64,000 nt of DNA from CAWFQB01 sp965277875 (GTDB taxonomy: Bacteria; Armatimonadota; Chthonomonadetes; Chthonomonadales; Chthonomonadaceae), in assembly GCA_965277875.1 (NCBI GenBank), contig CBDIDV010000002.1:2232001-2296000 (forward strand), written 5' to 3'. The notes beneath the pieces are model-generated. The model had not been told where the DNA came from and searched no databases. It saw only the letters and a program-made list of their open reading frames with translations. The translations under genes and the position numbers were made by a program. Below are positions 53,486-61,935 of this stretch, one piece after another; the stretch's first letter is position 1; each line of letters begins with the position of its first letter.

Positions 53486-53659
53486 TCAGAAAGGTAAATC
53501 TTGCCCCTTGCTCTTTCGGGAGGCGGCAATAATCTGCTCCTTTCGTTGCGGGAACTCTTCCAAGCGTTTCAGTGACTCCTCAGCCATCAGCTTGGCGCAT
53601 TTTGGTCGCTGGCCTTGAACGGCCTGTACCTCACGTTCCTCTTCCAACTCCTCAGGCAT
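53486..53659 (-). CDS. Small charged protein
   Basis: 57 aa from the ATG at 53659, which has a perfect AGGAGG six bases upstream on the minus strand, a strong sign of real translation. The sequence is highly charged and helical (MPEELEEEREVQAVQGQRPK), rich in Glu, Lys and Arg, with one Cys and no membrane segment. No family recognised. It lies between two other minus-strand genes (84 bases after the M50-like gene stop and 26 bases before the next). Confidence 0.6.
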   Translation of the reverse strand: MPEELEEEREVQAVQGQRPKCAKLMAEESLKRLEEFPQRKEQIIAASRKSKGQDLPF

Positions 53660-53742
53660 TCTCGTCCTCCTGTGAGAGCAAAAAACGCTCATTTGCCGCC
53701 CTTACATCTATAGAGTGCAATAGCCGCTACAAAGCCGGGAAA

Positions 53743-54513
53743 TCACAGATGTTTCAAAATGTATACAACGATTGCCATCAGGAGTCCGACAAACAAAATT
53801 CCCGACAACGTCAAACCAACAAGCTGCCAACGATACACGTTTTTCGATGCTCTAATTCCTAGCAGTTCAAATACCATCTGCCCACCATTCAATGTAGGAA
53901 GCGGCAGCAAGTTGGCCGCCGCGATCTTCGTTGTGAGTATACCAAAAGTGTAGATAAGCCCGCGTTCAGCGCAAACTCTGGACAAGCGTTCCAGGAGAAC
54001 CTGTCCGTATGTCAACGGTGATAACGCTCCATGTATGATCTGCACAAACCCAAGAACGAAGCCGCTCAACGCTTTTGACGGGCCAACAAGCAGGCAGGCT
54101 GTAGCAAGCAGTGCAAACGCGCCAGAACCAATTATAGTAATTCGCCATAGTTTGGGAAGACAACAAAAACCCTCATTACAATCCTCTTCATAGTCCATTC
54201 CTTGAAGCTTGACGAAGCCACCAATCGGAAGGGAGCCAATACTGAGCGTCAGCCGCCGCAATTTGATAGCGGCAGCGTTGCTGCCTGCAAAAATTTGAAT
54301 TTGATCTATCTGTACGCCTGCGAGTGTACCTGCGACAACAAAGCCCATCAAGTGGATTACTGTTGCCATCAAAGAAAGCGCAAAACAATGTAGAAGCAGG
54401 CCGGTCTTTTCGTTGACAGCGAAAATAACCATCATAACCATGCAGGCCATACGCAGAGGACTAAAATCGTTGCCTTCTTCTTTGTCGTCATACATGATGA
54501 AATTGTTTCTCAA
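53743..54513 (-). CDS. M50 (site-2 protease)-like membrane protein lacking zinc ligands
   Basis: 256 aa. Several membrane segments (about 20-32, 40-64, 128-145, 150-165 and 235-253). The fold is recognisable from 'LPIGGFVKLQGMDYEED' (RseP-type PDZ-less core) and 'ANLLPLPTLNGGQMVFELLG'. At the HExxH position it has H54-L-M-G-F58, so the Glu and the second His are gone, and the third ligand Asp of LDGG is Asn209. It is probably a pseudoprotease that binds instead of cleaves. It starts at a TTG (54513) or an ATG at 54495; no clear ribosome-binding site. Confidence 0.8.
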   Translation of the reverse strand: MRNNFIMYDDKEEGNDFSPLRMACMVMMVIFAVNEKTGLLLHCFALSLMATVIHLMGFVVAGTLAGVQIDQIQIFAGSNAAAIKLRRLTLSIGSLPIGGFVKLQGMDYEEDCNEGFCCLPKLWRITIIGSGAFALLATACLLVGPSKALSGFVLGFVQIIHGALSPLTYGQVLLERLSRVCAERGLIYTFGILTTKIAAANLLPLPTLNGGQMVFELLGIRASKNVYRWQLVGLTLSGILFVGLLMAIVVYILKHL

Positions 54514-54633
54514 ACGCTATATAGCGCATATACAGGCACATGAGACGCTGTAACGAGCGCGGGTTGCCTGTCTCGCTGTTCATGGCCGGACTGAGTGTCG
54601 AAAGAAGGTGTCACAAGGCCGCCTTGTTAAAGC

Positions 54634-54670
54634 AGGCGCGTCTGTTATGTCAAGCATAACAGACGCGCCT
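54634..54670 (-). terminator. Strong hairpin after the Tricorn gene
   Basis: AGGCGCGTCTGTTATG (54634-54649) pairs perfectly with CATAACAGACGCGCCT (54655-54670). It is 52 bases beyond the stop of the minus-strand Tricorn gene. On the + strand TTGTTTTGTC follows, so it can act in both directions. Confidence 0.7.
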
Positions 54671-54721
54671 TGTTTTGTCAACAGAAGAGGATAGAGAACA
54701 TGGCAAACGGTGTTCGCCGAC

Positions 54722-57700
54722 CTACAGCGGAGGCAGGGACAGGTTGGGACGATCCGCGAAGGAGGGTTTGACGGGCGGGTTCGCTTCCAGAGCCTCGTTG
54801 ACGAGGGCGAGGGCCTTTTCCATTTGCGGGTCGTAGCCGCGCACGTAGTCCTGCGGGGCGATGTCTATGTCTATGTCGGGGTCGGTTCCGTAGTTTTCCA
54901 CGCCCCAGCCCACGTCCTTGAACCAGAACGAGAACTCCGGCTGACTGGTAATCGCGCCGTCCGCGAGCGGGTTGCGGGGCCAGATACCGATAACGCCGCC
55001 CCATGTCCGCTTGCCCACGAGCGGGCCAAGCCCGTTGAGTTTCCACACATGGCTGAAAATGTCGCCGTCCGATCCGGCCCACTGGTTGGTGAGCGCGACC
55101 ATCGGCCCGCCCGGTGAGAACGAGGGATACGGTTCCGGCTGGCCCCAGCGCGACAGGTCGTAGCCCACGCGCTTGCGGGCCAGTTTTTCGATGAGCAGGC
55201 TGCTGACGTGTCCGCCCCGGTTGTATCTCACGTCCACGATCAGGCCGTCATACGCGACTTCGGCAAGGTACGTGCGGTGGAACTCGGCGTAGCCTCGCGC
55301 ACCCATGTCCGGGATATGCACGTAGCCGACGCGCCCGTTCGTCGCCTTATGTACCAGGGCGCGGTTCGCCTCGACCCATTCCCGATAGCGGGCCGTGGCC
55401 TCGGAGCGCAGCGTCTTGATGGTCACGTCCCGCGTTTTGCCATCCGCGTCCTCGATGGTCAGGGTCACTTCTGTGTCGGCCAGGTGTACGAGCAATTCTC
55501 CCGGCGGCACGTCTTTGCTGGCGCGCTGCCCGTTCACGGCTCTTAACTTGTCGCCTTCCCTGATGTTGACACCGGGCGCGATCAGAGGACTGGAGGCCCG
55601 CGCTTCACCGGGCGCGCCTACGACGATATGCCGGATCACATACGCGTCCGCATTGGCGTCATACGTCAGGTTCGCGCCCAGAAAGCCCTGAGGATACGAG
55701 GGTTCGGTGCGATAATCGCCGCCCATCTCGTAGGCGTGGGACGTGCCAAGCTCGCCCTGCATCTCCCACAGCAGATCGGACAGTTCGCCTCGTGTGCCGA
55801 CGCGCTCGATAAGAGGCGAATAGCGTTCCCAGACGCGGTTCCAGTCTATCTGCGACATGTCTTCAGTCCAAAAGTATTCGCGCTGCAGCCGCCACGCCTC
55901 GCGGGCGATCTGCCGCCATTCCATAAGGGGGTCTACGCTGATCTTGACGCGCTTCAAGTCCACGAACCCGCTTTTGCGGCCCGGTTCGGTTCCGCCCTTT
56001 TCGTCCGGCTTTTCGCCCGCCCGCAGGACGCGCAATTTCTTCGCCGCCCGATACACCAGCCATTTGCCGTCCTGCGACAGTTGAAAATCTGTCACACCGC
56101 CCACCACGGTCTCATGTTTCAGGTCGCGGAAGTTGAACGACTCCAGCGTTCCTTTGGGCGGACGCTCGACGCCGAACGAGTCCTGCCCAATCGCGCCCTC
56201 GATGGGGTACGACACGAACAGCGCCTTGCCCTTGATACCCGCGATCTGCGTATACACGCCCTCGGCAACCGGAAACGCCAGGACGCGGTTGGCAATGCCC
56301 TCAAAGTCAATCAACACAGGGGGGGGAGTTTTCGACTTTTGATTTTCGGTTTTCGATTTGCCGTCGTCCGCGTCCGTAATTGCGTCGCCGGCCGTATCGC
56401 CGTCCTTGCTGTCCCCGTCTGCCTTCTCCTTGTCTCCCTGTCCCCTTGTCTCCTTGTCTTTCTCCTCCTCTCCTGGCTTGAGGACGAAGGGGGAAAGCAG
56501 GTCGGCGCGGAGAGTGAGCAGGTAGGGCTTCTGGCCTTTGGGGAAGCCCAGATCGAAATGGAGGTTATCGTAGATGGGGTTGAGTTCGCGTGTGCCGATG
56601 AAGTACAAAAACTTGCCTTCGGGATCAAAGGCGGGGTCGGTGTCGTGCAGCACGGGACGCGTCACGGTCTGCATTTCGCCGTTTGTCCGATCCCAGATGC
56701 GTATTTCGGTCGTATACGCGGTCGGGCCGTAGCCATACGCGGCCCAGCGTCCGTCCGGCGACCAGTCCATGCCCTGTATGTGGCGGGCGGGGCTGCGGTC
56801 TATGACTTGCGCGGTTTGGGCGGCTATGTCTATATAAAGCAGTTCGTTGCGATGGTTGCTGACGAGAAGAAAATCGCCCACAGGACAGACGCAGATTCCG
56901 GTGGGACGCCCGATGTCCAGAGTGTCCAGGCGCACGGTCTCGCCGCCCTTGACCGGGTGGATTTCCAGCGATTCGACGCCTCCTCGATCCGCGACCGTGA
57001 CCACGCGCTCGCCATCGTTGAGCCACGCGGTCAGGCGGTAGCGCAGGGGCGTATTATCGTTTCCCTGCGGCGTCACCGCGCCCTCAAAGTTGCCGAACGT
57101 GACGCTTTTGCCCCGCGATGTAAGGGCCAGCGAATGCCCCTTGGGGTGCGGCGCGTAGCTCTCCATGTACTTTGCCGCCTCGACGAACTTACGCTGCCGA
57201 TGCGTGAGCGGGCTGTAATACATGACCTCGATTTTGCGCTCGGTATCTTCGACAGGGTCGTAAACGTACAGGTCGGCCCCGGCATGATATACGATGCGCT
57301 TGCCGTCGCTGTTGGGAAAGCGTACAAAGTAATCGCGGCGATGCGTACAGGCGCGAACGTTCTGCCCATCCAGATCGCAGGAATACAGATTGCCGATGCC
57401 TTCATGGTCGGACAGAAAGAACACGCGCTCGCCGATCAGCATGGGCCGCGCCACGTTACCGTCAAGCTGCAGCAGGCGCTTGAATATACCGTCGCCCTGA
57501 GCGTCAATCCAGATGTCGCCCGCCGTGCCGCCTTTGTAGCGTTTCCAGCGGGCCGGGTCGTTGTTGTTGCGCCCGATGACCACGCGCCTATGCGCGTCCA
57601 CGCTGATGCTGACGGCGTGGCCCACGGGGTACGAGGTCGGTTCGCCGCCCTGCGGACTGATGGCCCACACGAACCCGATGCGGTCAATCGGCTGCTGATA

Positions 57701-58018
57701 GTCGCTGGAAAACAGGATGCTCGCACCGTCCGGCGTCCACCCGATCACGCTGCTGCTGACGCCAAGATAGGTCAGGCGCTTGACCGGCCCGCCCTCGGCA
57801 GCCATGACGTATATCTCGTTATGCCCCTCTTCACGACCTGTAAAAGCGATCAGGCTGCCGTCGGGCGAAAAGAACGGGTGCGAAATGGTTCCCAGGTTGG
57901 CCGTCAGCCTGCGCGCCACGCCGCCGGATGCGCTGACCGTCCACAGGTCGTCTTCGGAAACAAATACAATGGTATCTTGATGCAGGGTCGGGTAGCGGTA
58001 ATAGCCGTGCGCGGACAT
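54722..58018 (-). CDS. Tricorn-type protease (S41)
   Basis: 1098 aa. GGAGAAACCC precedes the ATG. N-terminal beta-propeller with TolB-like blades ('DDLWTVSASGGVARRLTANL', 'FFSPDGSLIAFTGREEG') to about 305, a second propeller to about 660, a mixed domain, a PDZ-like domain (about 790-850) and the S41 catalytic core: His in 'ELGTSHAYEMGG', Ser-Asp in 'NQWAGSDGDIF' and Glu in 'VGWGVENYG'. It degrades peptides to small fragments downstream of larger proteases. No signal peptide, so cytoplasmic. A charged, Lys/Glu/Asp-rich linker (about 515-565) is encoded by repeat-like DNA. An ArsR-like regulator is 121 bp upstream. Confidence 0.93.
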   Translation of the reverse strand: MSAHGYYRYPTLHQDTIVFVSEDDLWTVSASGGVARRLTANLGTISHPFFSPDGSLIAFTGREEGHNEIYVMAAEGGPVKRLTYLGVSSSVIGWTPDGASILFSSDYQQPIDRIGFVWAISPQGGEPTSYPVGHAVSISVDAHRRVVIGRNNNDPARWKRYKGGTAGDIWIDAQGDGIFKRLLQLDGNVARPMLIGERVFFLSDHEGIGNLYSCDLDGQNVRACTHRRDYFVRFPNSDGKRIVYHAGADLYVYDPVEDTERKIEVMYYSPLTHRQRKFVEAAKYMESYAPHPKGHSLALTSRGKSVTFGNFEGAVTPQGNDNTPLRYRLTAWLNDGERVVTVADRGGVESLEIHPVKGGETVRLDTLDIGRPTGICVCPVGDFLLVSNHRNELLYIDIAAQTAQVIDRSPARHIQGMDWSPDGRWAAYGYGPTAYTTEIRIWDRTNGEMQTVTRPVLHDTDPAFDPEGKFLYFIGTRELNPIYDNLHFDLGFPKGQKPYLLTLRADLLSPFVLKPGEEEKDKETRGQGDKEKADGDSKDGDTAGDAITDADDGKSKTENQKSKTPPPVLIDFEGIANRVLAFPVAEGVYTQIAGIKGKALFVSYPIEGAIGQDSFGVERPPKGTLESFNFRDLKHETVVGGVTDFQLSQDGKWLVYRAAKKLRVLRAGEKPDEKGGTEPGRKSGFVDLKRVKISVDPLMEWRQIAREAWRLQREYFWTEDMSQIDWNRVWERYSPLIERVGTRGELSDLLWEMQGELGTSHAYEMGGDYRTEPSYPQGFLGANLTYDANADAYVIRHIVVGAPGEARASSPLIAPGVNIREGDKLRAVNGQRASKDVPPGELLVHLADTEVTLTIEDADGKTRDVTIKTLRSEATARYREWVEANRALVHKATNGRVGYVHIPDMGARGYAEFHRTYLAEVAYDGLIVDVRYNRGGHVSSLLIEKLARKRVGYDLSRWGQPEPYPSFSPGGPMVALTNQWAGSDGDIFSHVWKLNGLGPLVGKRTWGGVIGIWPRNPLADGAITSQPEFSFWFKDVGWGVENYGTDPDIDIDIAPQDYVRGYDPQMEKALALVNEALEANPPVKPSFADRPNLSLPPL

Positions 58019-58139
58019 GGGTTTCTCCAGTTGTTTTGTCGCTTATGATTTAAGCTGGTTGTGTGTTGACGCGTTTTGGTGCTTTGCCGATATTGACATG
58101 AGGGCTTGCGCTCCTCTCGTGAAACAAGCAGCAAACGCA

Positions 58140-58748
58140 TCACTCTTCGTCAGGCAGGATGGTTGTATAGAGCAGGCGGCGGCGGCGGTCGGGGCCGGGC
58201 GTGTTGGAACGCGCCAGAGCGGTCAGGCCGGCAAGGGCCGCGTCGAAATGCGCGGCCTCGGCGTCCGTCAGGTACAATGCGTCCGTGGTGTAGCTGCCGC
58301 CGCGCCGCTTTTCGGGGTCAGGCTGACCGTAAAAGGCGCGGCCATGACTAAGCAGAATGCCCGCGAAGGTCGTAAAGTACCGCACCAGGTCTTCGGGCCG
58401 CGCATCCGTAAAGTCCGCAGGCGTGAGCAAAATCTCTTGATCCGGCAGGCGATACAATTTTTCCGACGCGCCGCGTCCCGGCCCGCCCTCCCCCATCTGC
58501 ACGACACCCGCTTCTAGAAGGGTTTTCAGATGCCGGTACAGCGACGCCTGCGGCACATCCCTTAACAGGGCGTTGATTTGCGGCGCGGACAGGCGACGGT
58601 TGGGCGACAGCGCGTTGATGATCCGCAGCCGCGTGGGATGCAGAACCGCGTCGCGCCGGGTTGAACTGTCGTCAAATTCTTCAGCTTCTTCTCGTGTCAT
58701 AGAGCAATCAAATTGAGAGCCAGTTTCTCGGTTTTGAGAGTTTGCCAA
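58140..58748 (-). CDS. ArsR/winged-helix-type transcriptional regulator
   Basis: 202 aa as read from a TTG at 58748; an ATG at 58700 is an alternative. Winged helix-turn-helix in residues about 35-100: 'LHPTRLRIINAL', recognition helix 'VPQASLYRHLKTLLEAGVVQ'. The C-terminal half (EILLTPADFTDARPEDLVRY) is a helical ligand- or dimer-forming part, as in PadR/ArsR-like proteins with extra C-terminal domain. No metal-binding Cys pair is seen. It lies directly before the Tricorn gene in the same direction and may control it. Confidence 0.85.
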   Translation of the reverse strand: MANSQNRETGSQFDCSMTREEAEEFDDSSTRRDAVLHPTRLRIINALSPNRRLSAPQINALLRDVPQASLYRHLKTLLEAGVVQMGEGGPGRGASEKLYRLPDQEILLTPADFTDARPEDLVRYFTTFAGILLSHGRAFYGQPDPEKRRGGSYTTDALYLTDAEAAHFDAALAGLTALARSNTPGPDRRRRLLYTTILPDEE

Positions 58749-59007
58749 CGCGGATCAGGGTACATTCAGCATTTTTCAACTTGCATGTGCCACTATGTCA
58801 ACGCAAATGTTTTCTAGTCTGCTGATTATGTTCTCAATTTTGATAGATGTCAAGGGGTTCGCAAGGGTTTGATCGGATGAACATGCCAAAGCAGCTATTT
58901 TATTGCCAGCTACTAAATCATCCCTCAACAATTCGTGTGCGTAAGATGAACGAGTAAGATGAGTGAGACGTGTTCCGGCGGCGCGTTCTTGCAGGTAAAC
59001 TAAACGC

Positions 59008-59814
59008 ATGTTAATCCCGGCAGGCAAATGGCCTTTTATCGAGCGCTACTTTATGCACTACACGCGCCGCTACATCCAGCGCAGCTTTCATGCCGTGCAT
59101 TTGATGGGCGCATTGCCCCGCTTCGACGATGACGGCAGTACGCCTCTGCTCGTGTGCATGAATCACAGCAGTTGGTGGGACGTGATGCTCGGCCTGTTTA
59201 TCGAGCAGAAACTGTTCGGGTGGGAGTGGTACGCGGTAATGGACGCGCGGCAACTATTGCGCTACAAGTTCTTTGCGCGGCTGGGCGTAATCGGGGTGGA
59301 CAGGACGAGCCTGTCGGGGGCGCGGGAGTTTTTGGGGTATGCAAACGATCTTTTGAAGGACAAGCGGCGCTCGCTATGGATGACACCACAGGGCGAAATG
59401 TTGTCCAATTACGCGCGCCCGGTGATCTTCCAGCCGGGCATGGGACATCTGGCGGGCAGTCTAGGCGATTTTTATTTTACGCGGGTCGCGCTGCATTACG
59501 AGTATTGGAATGAACGCCTGCCGGAAGCCTTTGTCAGCATTTCGCCCGTGGAGCGCGTCTGCACTCAGGACGGCGGCTTTGACCGCAAACGCTGGACACA
59601 CGCGCAGGAACTGGCCCTGACCGCGCAACTGGACGCCCTGCTCGGCGCGGTGCAGGCCCGCGATCTGAGCGCGTTCCAGCCCCTGCTGCGCGGGCGCGTC
59701 GGCATCAGCCCCACGTATGACGCCATCCGCGCCCTGGGTTCCCGTCTGCGCGGTCAGTCCTTCACGCCCGAACACGGCGAAGTCGTCACGCCGCAGTGGA
59801 AGGAAAAAGAGTAG
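59008..59814 (+). CDS. PlsC-like lysophospholipid/glycerol acyltransferase
   Basis: 268 aa. Active-site motif NHSSWWD (HxxxxD; His near 51), then 'GVIGVDRTSLSGAREFL' and 'LWMTPQGEMLSNYARP', the equivalent of the FPEGTRS block. No full membrane helix apart from a hydrophobic stretch around the active site. It transfers an acyl chain to a lysophospholipid or a related lipid at the membrane. ATG at 59008; the gap to the divergent regulator is 259 bp. A minus-strand 83-residue frame overlapping the start looks spurious. Confidence 0.88.
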   Translation: MLIPAGKWPFIERYFMHYTRRYIQRSFHAVHLMGALPRFDDDGSTPLLVCMNHSSWWDVMLGLFIEQKLFGWEWYAVMDARQLLRYKFFARLGVIGVDRTSLSGAREFLGYANDLLKDKRRSLWMTPQGEMLSNYARPVIFQPGMGHLAGSLGDFYFTRVALHYEYWNERLPEAFVSISPVERVCTQDGGFDRKRWTHAQELALTAQLDALLGAVQARDLSAFQPLLRGRVGISPTYDAIRALGSRLRGQSFTPEHGEVVTPQWKEKE

Positions 59815-59964
59815 CAAGGCGACACTTACGGGTGAACTATGCACAAAGATACGGCGCGAGCAGAAGCTTCATTGCAATAAATTAAAAGGAGCAGGTAGGC
59901 CGTTCAAAGCGTTCTGCGGTTTGTGTGCGTGTCCAGTTCTACTTGCCTGCGGCGTGAGTGGAGT

Positions 59965-60408
59965 TTACTCGCTGTCTCGCGTTGAATTAGGGGCGTCTGT
60001 CTCGTTAAGCGCACTCCGCATCCATACTGTCAGTTCTTCTTTGCTCATGCTCCCCGATGCCACCTCTAAAGTGACGCGCTCCAGTTCCTCCTGCAAGGGC
60101 AGATCGTTCACAACAATCCCATTCAAGTCCAGAAAGACCAGCGCGGCAAGCGCGCCGGTTCGCTTGTTTCCATCTATAAAGGCGTGGTTTGCCGTGATAT
60201 GATAGAGATAAGCCGCCGCTTTCGCCGCCAGTCCGGGATGCAGGACGGTTCCTGCCCATCGCTGTTGCGGCATCGCTATAGCAGAGTCGAGCAGTCCTAC
60301 ATCTCGAATACCGGGCGCGCCGCCTTCCTGCGAAATCGTGTCCGCGTGTATAGCGATAACGTTGGCGCGGTTAAGAAAACGTATGGCGTTTTCATCCAAG
60401 ATTTTCAT
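59965..60408 (-). CDS. doc: Doc-family toxin (Fic fold)
   Basis: 147 aa from the ATG at 60408; a TTG at 60414 is possible. Fic/Doc motif HAFIDGNKRTG (His near 75; canonical HPFxxGNKRTA), preceded by the 'DVGLLDSAIAMPQQ' segment typical of Doc. Members phosphorylate or AMPylate translation factors such as EF-Tu. The gene begins 9 bases after the stop of the antitoxin, in one operon. The C-terminus extends 25-30 residues beyond typical Doc. Confidence 0.92.
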   Translation of the reverse strand: MKILDENAIRFLNRANVIAIHADTISQEGGAPGIRDVGLLDSAIAMPQQRWAGTVLHPGLAAKAAAYLYHITANHAFIDGNKRTGALAALVFLDLNGIVVNDLPLQEELERVTLEVASGSMSKEELTVWMRSALNETDAPNSTRDSE

Positions 60409-60417
60409 TTGCAAAAG

Positions 60418-60645
60418 CTACTTGGCTAAATTTTCAAGCATCTGCTTATAACGAGGCCGCAATCGGCTCAAGGACTCTGTTACCTCATCGTGCTGAATGC
60501 TTCCACTTACAGGCGTGATGATCAAAGAGCCGCCACTGACCTCCATTTGTAGTGGGGTATCCGCAGTGATGTTGAGCAGATCGAGTATCGCTTTATCAAG
60601 AACCAGAGCCTGACTATTTCCATGCTTTTTGAGCGTCCGTACCAT
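60418..60645 (-). CDS. AbrB/MazE/SpoVT-type antitoxin of the Doc pair
   Basis: 75 aa. Swapped-hairpin DNA-binding domain in the first 45 residues ('MVRTLKKHGNSQALVLDKAI', then 'LLNITADTPLQMEVSGGSLI') followed by a short acidic/basic helix that should cover the toxin. GGAAGGA lies before the ATG. It is the first gene of the toxin-antitoxin operon and probably represses it from the palindrome 56-80 bases upstream of its start. Confidence 0.9.
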   Translation of the reverse strand: MVRTLKKHGNSQALVLDKAILDLLNITADTPLQMEVSGGSLIITPVSGSIQHDEVTESLSRLRPRYKQMLENLAK

Positions 60646-60700
60646 TTGTAATCCTTCCTTGTCACCGTCGCTGTGATGTGCGACGCGTCAAAAATGCAAA

Positions 60701-60742
60701 TATGGTATAACAATGTTATACCATATAGCGAAGGAAAGTCAA
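60701..60742 (-). promoter_or_regulatory. Promoter and operator of the toxin-antitoxin operon
   Basis: Perfect 11-bp palindrome arms TATGGTATAAC (60701-60711) and GTTATACCATA (60715-60725) around a 3-base centre. On the minus strand TTGACT (60737-60742) and TATAAC (60715-60720) form a -35/-10 pair with 16-bp spacing. The -10 lies inside the palindrome, so binding of the antitoxin should block transcription. Confidence 0.85.
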
Positions 60743-60799
60743 GAAGTTTAAGCGGTAGCCAGCAAAATCTCACAAGCAGCCTGACGGAGAAGAGGGTTG

Positions 60800-61858
60800 T
60801 TAAGGCGTCCAGTCAATATCGGGGGTGACGCGCTCGACAAAACCGGCCATCAGGCGGGCGGCGTTTTCGATGTCGTCCAGGCTCATCACCTCGCAGGGCG
60901 TGTGCATGTAGCGCAGGGGAACCGAAATCAGGCCCGTCGCCATGCCGCCCCGGCTGATCTGCATGGCATTCGCGTCCGTACCCGTGCCGCCGCCGAACGC
61001 CTCGATCTGGTACGGAATATCTATGTCTTTGGCGGTTTGAACCAGCATCTCGAACACTTTGGGGTTGATGTTCGCGCCGCGCCCGATCACCGGCCCGCCC
61101 CCAAGTTTGATGTCACCCACACGCTTCTTGTCCGCGCCGGGAAAGTCCATCGCATGGCCTACGTCGGTGGCGATGCCCACCGTCGGCTCAATACTGAAAC
61201 TGGCCGTGCGCGCCCCGCGCAGGCCGATCTCTTCCTGCACGTTCGCTACGCCGTACACGCCGCAGGCCAGGGTTTTGCCGTCCAGCAGGCGCATCGCCTC
61301 GGCGACGATGAAGCAGCCCATCTTGTTATCGAAACTGCGGGCCGTGGCGCGTTCGCCATGCAGCCGCTGCAAATCCTGTGCATACGTGACACAGTCGCCT
61401 ATCTGTACCGACTCCTCGACTTCCTTGCGGCTGCTCATACCCACGTCAATCCACAGGTCATCGGTCTTAGGCACTTTGTCGCGCTCGGTCGCTTCCAACA
61501 GATGCACGGCCTTGCGGCCCAGCACACCCAATATAGGGCCGGTTTTGGTATGCACGTTGACGCGCTGACCCACGGCGACAATCGCGTCATGCCCGCCGAT
61601 CTGACCAAAGTAGATAAACCCCTCGTCGCTGATGTAGCGCACGATAAACCCGATCTCATCGGCGTGGCCGGCCAGCATCACGCGGGGCGTAGCCTGCGGG
61701 TTTTTGGCCGCGATCACGCTGCCCATGATGTCGGTATGGACGCGGTCGGCGTAGCGGCTGACCCGCTCGCGAAACACGCGCTGCACCTGCTGCTCGTACC
61801 CGGACGGGCCGGGGGTGTCCACAATCTGCTTTAGAAACTCAAACGAGTCGTAGTGCAT
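60800..61858 (-). CDS. M42-family aminopeptidase
   Basis: 352 aa. GGAGAGATAG precedes the ATG. Metal-ligand segments: His/Asp in 'MLAGHADEIGFIVR', the catalytic Glu pair in 'NVQEEIGLRGA', and His in the 'EMLVQTAKDIDIPYQ'/'RYMHTPCEVMSLDDIENA' region; 'FDNKMGCFIVAEAM' is typical too. It is a cytoplasmic tetrahedral (TET-type) peptidase that removes N-terminal residues from peptides, and so could finish products of the Tricorn enzyme. It is a single gene, with a 142-bp gap from the toxin-antitoxin promoter. Confidence 0.95.
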   Translation of the reverse strand: MHYDSFEFLKQIVDTPGPSGYEQQVQRVFRERVSRYADRVHTDIMGSVIAAKNPQATPRVMLAGHADEIGFIVRYISDEGFIYFGQIGGHDAIVAVGQRVNVHTKTGPILGVLGRKAVHLLEATERDKVPKTDDLWIDVGMSSRKEVEESVQIGDCVTYAQDLQRLHGERATARSFDNKMGCFIVAEAMRLLDGKTLACGVYGVANVQEEIGLRGARTASFSIEPTVGIATDVGHAMDFPGADKKRVGDIKLGGGPVIGRGANINPKVFEMLVQTAKDIDIPYQIEAFGGGTGTDANAMQISRGGMATGLISVPLRYMHTPCEVMSLDDIENAARLMAGFVERVTPDIDWTP

Positions 61859-61935
61859 CTATCTCTCCTGCAACACTTATGCTTGCTATTAGTCCACCCT
61901 CTAAAACGGAGCGGCATGATTGATTGGGTTTTGTA

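Noticed and set aside
55628..58048. 806-residue open frame on the + strand
   Set aside because: It lies fully antisense to the Tricorn gene, which has clear domains and a ribosome-binding site; the open frame is a side effect of GC-rich codon usage.
58776..59027. 83-residue open frame on the minus strand
   Set aside because: It overlaps the start of the acyltransferase gene, has no ribosome-binding site and matches no family; kept as possible but unsupported.
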